NCBI GenBank assembly: GCA_020849195.1
Contig: JADLGT010000313.1
Coordinates: forward strand, 1 to 5,001
Direction of reading: 5' to 3'
Length of the DNA stretch: 5,001 nucleotides
Origin: Bacteroidia bacterium
GTDB lineage: Bacteria; Bacteroidota; Bacteroidia; JABDFU01
How positions within the stretch are numbered: position 1 is the first letter of the stretch; each line of letters starts with the position of its first letter. The notes beneath the pieces are model-generated. The model made no database searches. It was not told the origin of the DNA and saw nothing but the letters and a program-made list of their open reading frames with translations. The translations under genes were made by a program, and so were the position numbers. Positions 1 to 5,001 of the stretch are shown here, piece after piece.

Positions 1-1251
1 AAAGCTAAAATAACTTCTTTTATGGAGGCTCAGTGGAAAGGCTTGCGCATGGCGACCGGTAAAGATTTTGAACACTCGCCAAACACTTCCGTTGATCAAC
101 AAAAATTTATTGAGCTGGCGAAAAAAATCAGCAGCCTTCCTTCCGAGAAAAAATTTTTCAATAAAATCGCAAATATTTTCAAAGAACGGTTAGCCATGAT
201 CGAAAAAGACAGTTACGATTGGGCTATGGGCGAATTGATGGCCTACGCTACACTTATGTACGAAGGATTTAATATTCGTTTCAGCGGACAAGATGTAGAG
301 CGAGGTACTTTTTCGCACCGACATGCTGTGGTTAAACTGGAAGATTCGGAAGATGAATATACACCGCTAAATAATTTTGGGGCTAAAGGAAAGTTGGGAA
401 TATATAACTCACTGCTTTCGGAATATGGAGTGCTTGGGTTTGAATACGGCTATTCGCTAGCTACACCAAACAGCTTGATAATTTGGGAAGCACAGTTTGG
501 CGACTTTTTTAATGGCGCACAAATTATTGTTGACCAGTTTATCACCTGCTCTGAATACAAATGGCGGCGCATGAACGGACTTGTTCTGCTGTTGCCTCAC
601 GGCTACGAAGGCCAAGGACCTGAACATTCCAGCGGACGCATGGAACGCTTCTTACAACAATGTGCCGAAAACAATATTCAACTTGTAAATTGCACTACGC
701 CCGCAAATCAGTTTCATGTTTTACGGCGGCAGCTTAAACGCGAATTTCGTAAGCCGCTCATTTGTTTTACACCCAAAAAATTGTTGCGCTATCCATCCTG
801 TGTGTCATCGGTAAAAGATTTTTCAAATGGAACATTCTGCGAAGTTATGGACGACATTGGCGCAGAGCCCGCTTTTGTAAAACGCATTGCCTTTTGTTCC
901 GGTAAAATTTATTACGATTTAGCGGAAGCTAAAACAAAGGCCGGAATACACGATGTTGCCATAGTACGTATTGAACAATTATACCCATTTCCGGCAAAAC
1001 AAATTCAGGAAATTATTTTGAAATATAAAACGGCCAAAGAATATTATTGGGTACAGGAAGAACCCGAAAACATGGGAGCCTGGCATTTTATGATGCGTAT
1101 GTTTGGCAACGTACCCCTAAAATATATTGGTCGCCATGAAAATGCCAGTCCGGCAACAGGTTATTCTAAGGCACATGCCGAACAGCAACAGGCAATTGTA
1201 AATAAATTATTTGAAAAGTCGGTTTCTCCCGCAGGTGCGGGTAAATTGTAA
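1..1251 (+). CDS. sucA: 2-oxoglutarate dehydrogenase E1 component, C-terminal part (5' end off window)
   Basis: This is the ThDP-dependent E1 subunit, which decarboxylates 2-oxoglutarate and succinylates the lipoyl group of E2 in the cytosolic TCA-cycle complex. The frame is open from base 1, and the ATG at 22 lies inside conserved sequence, so it is not the start. About 416 of the roughly 930 residues usual for the family are present. Numbering from base 1, the transketolase-like pyrimidine domain starts near residue 73 (DWAMGE). It contains SGQDVERGTFSHRHAV (95-110), LLSEYGVLGFEYGYS (138-152, with Glu141 the probable ThDP-activating glutamate by homology), WEAQFGDF (162-169) and PHGYEGQGPEHSS (199-211). 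The C-terminal domain shows CSGKIYYD (299-306), WVQEEPENMGAW (350-361) and ASPATGY (382-388). These motifs identify E1 of 2-oxoglutarate dehydrogenase rather than E1 of pyruvate dehydrogenase. The final residues, SVSPAGAGKL, extend past the usual family end and look unconserved. sucB follows after 19 bases, indicating one operon. Confidence 0.97.
   Translation, partial: KAKITSFMEAQWKGLRMATGKDFEHSPNTSVDQQKFIELAKKISSLPSEKKFFNKIANIFKERLAMIEKDSYDWAMGELMAYATLMYEGFNIRFSGQDVERGTFSHRHAVVKLEDSEDEYTPLNNFGAKGKLGIYNSLLSEYGVLGFEYGYSLATPNSLIIWEAQFGDFFNGAQIIVDQFITCSEYKWRRMNGLVLLLPHGYEGQGPEHSSGRMERFLQQCAENNIQLVNCTTPANQFHVLRRQLKREFRKPLICFTPKKLLRYPSCVSSVKDFSNGTFCEVMDDIGAEPAFVKRIAFCSGKIYYDLAEAKTKAGIHDVAIVRIEQLYPFPAKQIQEIILKYKTAKEYYWVQEEPENMGAWHFMMRMFGNVPLKYIGRHENASPATGYSKAHAEQQQAIVNKLFEKSVSPAGAGKL
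1228..1241 (+). other. GC-rich hairpin in the last codons of sucA
   Basis: CCCGC (1228-1232) and GCGGG (1237-1241) are perfect inverted repeats around a four-base AGGT loop. The A and T at the loop edges could add a sixth pair. The stem is all G/C in AT-rich surroundings and ends eight bases before the sucA stop codon (TAA, 1249-1251). No T-run follows, so it does not fit an intrinsic terminator. It could affect mRNA stability or processing between sucA and sucB, or be chance. The pairing is seen directly; any function is conjecture. Confidence 0.3.
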
Positions 1252-1270
1252 ATTAAAACCTTAAAACTAC

Positions 1271-2524
1271 ATGGCAATTCTTCAACAAAAAGTTCCAAGT
1301 CCCGGCGAATCAATCACAGAAGTTGTTATAGCCCGTTGGCTAAAAAAAGATGGTGAGTATGTTGAGAAAGATGAAGCTATTGCCGAAATAGATTCTGACA
1401 AAGCCACACTTACACTTAATGCCGAAGAGAATGGAGCCATTAAACTTATGGCTAATGATGGGGACACGGTTAAAGTTGGCCAAGTAGTATGTTCAATTGA
1501 TACAAGTGTGAAGGGAGAGCCGAAAAAAATTCCAGCTCCCGTAACAACTCAGGTTACAGCCAAAACCGAAAATAAAGAAACCGTATCTAAACCCGTATCA
1601 TCTACTCCGAAGCCTGTAAACACATACGTTTCCGGACTGCCTTCGCCTGCCGCAAAAAAAATAATGGATGAGAAAAACATATCCGCAGAAAAAATGAATG
1701 GCACAGGTAAAGATGGACGAATTACGAAAACGGATGTTCTTACAGCCCTGAGCAAAGGTTTTGACACAACTGCCTTACACAGTTGGCAAGGAACCCGTGA
1801 AGCTGAAAGTAAAAAGATGAGTCCTTTGCGAAAAAAATTATCGCAACGTCTTGTTGCCGTAAAAAACACTACGGCCATGCTTACTACATTTAACGAAATA
1901 GACATGAGTGAGATTTATTCGTTGCGCGCTAAGTATAAAGAAAAATTCAAAGAAAAATACGGCATTAACCTTGGCTTCATGAGCTTTTTTACCAAAGCGG
2001 TTTGCGAAGCCTTGTATCATTTTCCGGCTGTAAATGCCATGATAGATGGCGACAACATTGTTTATTATAAATACTGCGACATAGGCATTGCCGTAAGCGC
2101 CCCAAAGGGGCTTGTAGTTCCGGTGTTACGTAATGCCGAAAGTATGACACTTGCACAAATTGAAACGGAAATTAAAAATCTGGCTGTAAAAGCACGCGAT
2201 AATAAAATAGAGGTGAAAGACATGGAAGGCGGAACATTTACCATCACCAACGGCGGTGTTTTCGGTTCACTAATGTCAACGCCAATCATTAACCCGCCTC
2301 AAAGCGCAATACTGGGTATGCACAACGTAGTTGAGCGACCCATTGCTGTAAACGGACAAGTAGTTGTACGCCCCATGATGTACATTGCCTTGTCTTACGA
2401 TCACCGAATTATTGACGGGCGCGAATCAGTTGGATTTTTAGTAAAAATAAAAGAGATGTGTGAAAACCCCTCGCGTATGTTATTCGGCGGAAAATCTCCG
2501 GCAGAAGTTCTTCTTGGATTTTAA
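1271..2524 (+). CDS. sucB: Dihydrolipoyllysine succinyltransferase, E2 of 2-oxoglutarate dehydrogenase
   Basis: E2 accepts the succinyl group from E1 on its lipoyl-lysine and transfers it to CoA, forming succinyl-CoA. It is also the structural core of the complex. The gene is complete at 417 residues, a normal family length. A single lipoyl domain occupies residues 1-77, with Lys44 in DSDKA as the lipoylation site (codon 1400-1402). A Lys/Pro/Thr/Val-rich flexible linker (about 78-120) follows. The peripheral subunit-binding domain (121-160, SPAAKK to GRITKTDV) should dock E3 or E1. The acyltransferase domain (about 181-417) carries TTFNEIDM (205-212), typical of succinyl- rather than acetyltransferases, then GLVVPV (280-285), the TFTITNGG block (322-329) and the active-site DHRIIDG with His378 and Asp382. 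The start is firm: an in-frame TAA at 1262-1264 leaves this as the first ATG. The 19-base leader has no Shine-Dalgarno motif and contains TTAAAAC twice (1253-1259, 1261-1267). It is probably co-transcribed with sucA. Confidence 0.98.
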   Translation: MAILQQKVPSPGESITEVVIARWLKKDGEYVEKDEAIAEIDSDKATLTLNAEENGAIKLMANDGDTVKVGQVVCSIDTSVKGEPKKIPAPVTTQVTAKTENKETVSKPVSSTPKPVNTYVSGLPSPAAKKIMDEKNISAEKMNGTGKDGRITKTDVLTALSKGFDTTALHSWQGTREAESKKMSPLRKKLSQRLVAVKNTTAMLTTFNEIDMSEIYSLRAKYKEKFKEKYGINLGFMSFFTKAVCEALYHFPAVNAMIDGDNIVYYKYCDIGIAVSAPKGLVVPVLRNAESMTLAQIETEIKNLAVKARDNKIEVKDMEGGTFTITNGGVFGSLMSTPIINPPQSAILGMHNVVERPIAVNGQVVVRPMMYIALSYDHRIIDGRESVGFLVKIKEMCENPSRMLFGGKSPAEVLLGF

Positions 2525-2541
2525 TCTTAAACATATCTTTC
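2513..2541 (+). promoter_or_regulatory. Weak candidate Bacteroidota-type promoter for the tricorn-like gene
   Basis: TATCTTTC at 2534-2541 matches the Bacteroidota -7 consensus TAnnTTTG at all but the last base. CTTG at 2513-2516 is a one-mismatch version of the TTTG -33 element, 17 bases upstream. It overlaps the sucB stop. The 41-base gap (2525-2565) holds no hairpin or T-run terminator, so read-through from sucB is equally plausible. Such short AT-rich matches arise easily by chance. Confidence 0.2.
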
Positions 2542-2565
2542 TAACCATAAATTCTACACTTGCGT

Positions 2566-2670
2566 ATGAAAAATTTTTTAACAAAAAATTCTGTTCCGTA
2601 CAGAACTAAGAATTATTTCTTTTTAATTCTTGCTTCTATTCTTATTTTCTTGTATCAATTTACACCTGCC
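2566..2670 (+). other. Predicted signal peptide of the tricorn-like peptidase
   Basis: The first 15 residues carry five Lys/Arg. A hydrophobic stretch (YFFLILASILIFLYQF, residues 17-32) follows, then TPA-DEG, where cleavage after Ala35 fits a signal peptidase I site. There is no Cys for a lipoprotein lipobox. An uncleaved membrane anchor is the main alternative, because the core is long and the n-region extended. Either way the propellers and catalytic domain would lie outside the cytoplasm, unlike archaeal Tricorn. Confidence 0.75.
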
Positions 2671-5001
2671 GACGAAGGACCGCTATGGCTGCGCTACCCT
2701 GCTATTTCACCCGATGGCAACTCAATTGTTTTTTGTTACAAAGGCGACATCTATAAAGTAAATGCTAAAGGAGGTACTGCCCTGCCGCTTACCATCAGTG
2801 ATGCACACGATTTTATGCCCGTATGGTCGCCCGATGGCAAATGGATTGCATTTGCATCCGACCGAAGCGGCAACTACGATGTGTATATAATTCCTGTCGA
2901 AGGTGGAACCGCTAAACGATTAACTTATTATTCAACTTCCGATTACCCAAGTTGTTTTACTCCCGATGGATCTTCTGTATTATTTTCTTCTTCGCGAATG
3001 GACAATGTAGAAAATATTCAATTCCCTTCGTCGGTATTATCCGAATTGTACAGCGTGCCGGTAAAGGGAGGAAAAGAAACTCAGGTGTTAGCTATTCCCG
3101 CTGTTGATGCGCGCTGGGATAAAGCCGGCAATCGCCTTTTGTTTCACGACCGGAAAGGATACGAAGACACCTGGAGAAAACACCACACATCGTCGGTTGC
3201 GCGAGACTTGTGGATGTATAACAAAAACGAAAATAAATTTACTAAGCTTACCGATTTTGCCGGCGAAGATCGGAACCCCGTTTGGAGCCCTGATGAAAAA
3301 GAAATTTATTTTCTGAGTGAAAAGAGTGGCAGTTTTAATATTTGGAAAATGCCTGTCGAAAATGTTGCGCAACAAACTCAGCTAACAAAATTTGAAAAAA
3401 ATCCTGTACGCTTTTTAAGCGTTGCGAATAATGGTCTGCTTTGTTTCAGTTATAATGGCGAGCTGTTTACTAAACCATCTTCGGGCGATGCCCCTCAAAA
3501 AATTAATATTAAAATTGAAACCGACGAGCGTTATGCCGAAAGCCAAACTGAACTATTGACCAAGGGGGCTACCGAAATAACCGTTTCGCCGGAAGGGAAA
3601 GAAGTGGCTTTTGTGGTTCGAGGCGAAATTTTTGTTACTTCAACGGAAGGAGGAGTTACACGTCGTATTACCAACACTCCCGAACAAGAACGATCAATAA
3701 GCTTTAGCCCCGATGGGCGTTCGATATTATATGCCGCAGAGCGGAATAATATTTGGGGTATTTATCAAACATCGCTTACCAGAAAAGAAGAGCCTTTGTT
3801 TTTTAATTCTACTCTCATTAAAGAAGAACCCATTTTAGTTGGCACAACCGAAGCATTTCAGCCTCGTTATTCACCCGATGGCAACGAGGTTGCTTACCTC
3901 GAAGATCGTACTGCTGTTAAAATAATTAATTTGAAATCAAAAGCTATTCGCACCATAATGCCTGCTAATAAAAGTTATTCTTATTCCGATGGCGATCAGT
4001 GGTTCGACTGGTCGCCCGATGGAAAATATTTATTGATACAATTTTTACTCGACAATAATTGGATTTCGGAAATTGGCTTAGCCGATGCTTCGGGCAACGG
4101 AAAATTGATTGACCTTACTCAAAGTGGTTTCGACAATTACACTCCAAAATGGATGGCAAAAGGAAAAATGATGATATGGGGATCGAACAGGCATGGAATG
4201 AAAAATGTAGCCAGCCATGGTAATCAAAGCGATGAGTACGGTCTGTTTTTTACACAGGCAGCTTTTGACCGATTCAAATTAAGCAAAGAAGATTTTGAAA
4301 TTGTAAAAGAAAAAGAAAAAGAAAAAAAAGATAAAGAGGACAAAGGGAAGGACAAGAAGAAAGCCGATACAAAAGATTCGATAACTAAAACGGATGCGGT
4401 TAAAATAGAACTCGACGGGATACACGACCGTAAAGTGCGTCTTACCCTACACTCGTCCGATTTAGCCGATGCTGTACTTTCGAACGATGGAGAACAACTC
4501 TACTACCTTTGTAAATTTGAAAAAGGTTACGATTTATGGACAAATAAATTTCGCGAAAAGGAGACAAAACTTTTAGTACACTTAGCTGCAAAAAATGTAA
4601 GCATGATGGAAATGGATAAAGACGGCAAAAATATATTTTTAGTAGCCGACGGAAATCTTGTAAAAATAAATATAGATAAAAGCGAAAAGAAAAATATAAA
4701 TTTTAACGCAGAGATGAACCTTAACCTTCCTGCCGAACGCGCCTACTTGTTCGAACACCAATGGAGACAGGTAGTGAAAAAATTTTATGTTACCGACCTG
4801 CAAAAAACCGACTGGAATTATTACAAACAAAATTATATCCGTTTTTTACCGCACATCAATAACAACTACGATTTTTCTGAAATGATGAGCGAACTTTTAG
4901 GCGAACTTAATGCCTCACATACCGGTTGCAGGTATAACCCGAAATTCAGTACGCCTGACGAAACCGCTGCACTTGGTGTATTTTATGATGATGCATACAC
5001 A
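2566..5001 (+). CDS. Exported tricorn-like S41 family peptidase, N-terminal part (3' end off window)
   Basis: This open frame of 812 codons reaches the window edge without a stop. Tricorn-type proteases are large self-compartmentalising serine peptidases that trim oligopeptides. Residues 1-35 look like a signal peptide. Six propeller blades follow at about 44-304, then seven at about 335-700, many marked by S/T-P-D-G turns of the PD40/TolB type. This 6+7 arrangement matches archaeal Tricorn, where the propellers form the substrate and product channels. A Lys/Glu-rich insert lies at 573-604. From about 726 the tricorn C1 helical domain begins (LFEHQWRQVVKKFYV, then MMSELLGELNASHTG). Ser784-His785 corresponds to the Ser-His pair of the Thermoplasma active site. 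The PDZ domain and the nucleophile-bearing C2 domain should lie off the right edge; family members are around 1,070 residues. An in-frame TAA at 2548-2550 makes ATG 2566 the first ATG, and the next in-frame Met is residue 83. There is no Shine-Dalgarno motif. The gene is 41 bases after sucB, so co-transcription is possible. Periplasmic peptide degradation is inferred. Confidence 0.93.
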   Translation, partial: MKNFLTKNSVPYRTKNYFFLILASILIFLYQFTPADEGPLWLRYPAISPDGNSIVFCYKGDIYKVNAKGGTALPLTISDAHDFMPVWSPDGKWIAFASDRSGNYDVYIIPVEGGTAKRLTYYSTSDYPSCFTPDGSSVLFSSSRMDNVENIQFPSSVLSELYSVPVKGGKETQVLAIPAVDARWDKAGNRLLFHDRKGYEDTWRKHHTSSVARDLWMYNKNENKFTKLTDFAGEDRNPVWSPDEKEIYFLSEKSGSFNIWKMPVENVAQQTQLTKFEKNPVRFLSVANNGLLCFSYNGELFTKPSSGDAPQKINIKIETDERYAESQTELLTKGATEITVSPEGKEVAFVVRGEIFVTSTEGGVTRRITNTPEQERSISFSPDGRSILYAAERNNIWGIYQTSLTRKEEPLFFNSTLIKEEPILVGTTEAFQPRYSPDGNEVAYLEDRTAVKIINLKSKAIRTIMPANKSYSYSDGDQWFDWSPDGKYLLIQFLLDNNWISEIGLADASGNGKLIDLTQSGFDNYTPKWMAKGKMMIWGSNRHGMKNVASHGNQSDEYGLFFTQAAFDRFKLSKEDFEIVKEKEKEKKDKEDKGKDKKKADTKDSITKTDAVKIELDGIHDRKVRLTLHSSDLADAVLSNDGEQLYYLCKFEKGYDLWTNKFREKETKLLVHLAAKNVSMMEMDKDGKNIFLVADGNLVKINIDKSEKKNINFNAEMNLNLPAERAYLFEHQWRQVVKKFYVTDLQKTDWNYYKQNYIRFLPHINNNYDFSEMMSELLGELNASHTGCRYNPKFSTPDETAALGVFYDDAYT
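2695..3477 (+). repeat. Six beta-propeller blades (first propeller of the tricorn-like peptidase)
   Basis: Six divergent blade repeats can be read in the protein. Their turn regions are YPAISPDG (44-51), MPVWSPDG (84-91), YPSCFTPDG (127-135), DARWDKAG (181-188), NPVWSPDE (237-244) and FLSVANNG (283-290). Each is followed by a strand such as SIVFCY or WIAFAS and a D/N-hydrophobic-Y/W closing strand (DIYKV, DVYII, ELYSV, DLWMY, NIWKM, ELFTK). Blades four and six lack the SPDG signature and are assigned by spacing and by the closing strand. Six blades agree with the beta-6 propeller of Tricorn. Confidence 0.7.
3568..4665 (+). repeat. Seven beta-propeller blades (second propeller of the tricorn-like peptidase)
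   Basis: Seven blade repeats can be read. Their turn regions are TVSPEG (339-344), SFSPDG (379-384), RYSPDG (434-439), DWSPDG (481-486), KWMAKG (528-533), VLSNDG (637-642) and EMDKDG (682-687). The spacing is regular except between blades five and six, where the charged insert sits. Seven blades agree with the beta-7 propeller of Tricorn. Blades five to seven have degenerate turns and are less certain. Confidence 0.65.
4306..4362 (+). repeat. Lys/Glu-rich low-complexity insert (A-rich codons)
   Basis: Nineteen residues (581-599) are all Lys, Glu or Asp except one Gly, inside a broader charged segment at 573-604. On the DNA this is a run of GAA, AAA, GAT, AAG and GAC codons, strongly purine-biased on the plus strand. 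It lies between blades five and six of the second propeller and is probably a flexible or helical surface loop. As I recall, related Bacteroidota proteases carry similar charged loops here, of variable length. Confidence 0.8.

Noticed and set aside
22..24. ATG at 22 as a start codon for the E1 gene
   Set aside because: The frame is open from base 1, and the encoded region is the middle of E1; a true E1 needs about 500 more N-terminal residues. The gene is cut by the window edge, not truncated.
1252..1270. Tandem TTAAAAC copies (1253-1259 and 1261-1267) before sucB as a regulatory site
   Set aside because: They are two short AT-rich 7-mers in a 19-base gap, with no known matching binding motif. 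Chance or an unstructured leader explains them.
1549..1905. A 118-codon open frame on the minus strand inside sucB
   Set aside because: It lies wholly antisense to a well-conserved gene, its translation shows no recognisable domain, and it is explained by the codon pattern of sucB. The shorter minus-strand frames at 1282-1467, 1838-2020 and 2065-2289 are rejected for the same reason.
2572..2590. Perfect 8-bp inverted repeat AATTTTTT-AAC-AAAAAATT just after the protease start codon
   Set aside because: It is all A/T, so the stem is weak, it lies inside the coding region, and such pairing is expected by chance in A/T-rich early codons. It is not a credible terminator or operator.
3088..3375. 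Open frames on the minus strand (3088-3375) and plus strand (3104-3316) inside the protease gene
   Set aside because: Both overlap the long tricorn-like frame, whose propeller repeats run straight through the region. The translations resemble no known family.
4639..4830. A 63-codon minus-strand open frame rich in Phe, Ile and Tyr, looking like a small membrane protein
   Set aside because: It is the reverse complement of Lys/Asn/Ile-rich, AT-rich coding sequence of the protease. The hydrophobic look follows from that composition.

Overview
The window is an ordinary piece of bacterial core metabolism followed by the first part of a large exported protease. All three genes are on the plus strand. 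The likely source is a member of the Bacteroidota. The DNA is AT-rich, there is no Shine-Dalgarno-like purine run before either internal start codon, the E2 protein resembles Bacteroidota OdhB (lipoyl motif with DSDKA), and a secreted tricorn-type protease is also typical of that phylum. This placement rests on recalled family resemblance, not on a search.

Layout: positions 1-1251 hold the C-terminal part of the E1 subunit of 2-oxoglutarate dehydrogenase (sucA/odhA), whose N-terminal half lies off the left edge. A 19-base gap separates it from 1271-2524, the complete E2 subunit, dihydrolipoyl succinyltransferase (sucB/odhB). After a further 41 bases, an open frame begins at 2566 and runs without a stop to the last base (812 codons). 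It encodes the N-terminal part of a tricorn-like S41 peptidase. It has a signal peptide, a six-bladed and then a seven-bladed beta-propeller, a Lys/Glu-rich insert inside the second propeller, and the start of the tricorn C1 domain with its Ser-His pair. The rest of the catalytic core is off the right edge.

E1 and E2 work together in the TCA cycle. E1 decarboxylates 2-oxoglutarate with ThDP and passes the succinyl group to the lipoyl-lysine of E2, which transfers it to CoA. E3 (dihydrolipoamide dehydrogenase) is not in this window. The protease has no evident biochemical link to the complex and may simply be the next gene in line.

There is no stretch over 300 bases without a gene. I found no tRNA, rRNA, CRISPR array, insertion sequence or clear intrinsic terminator. 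I see no strong sign of a novel system. The points most worth a second look are the 6+7 blade architecture of the exported tricorn homologue, its charged insert, and a small GC-rich hairpin in the last codons of sucA.
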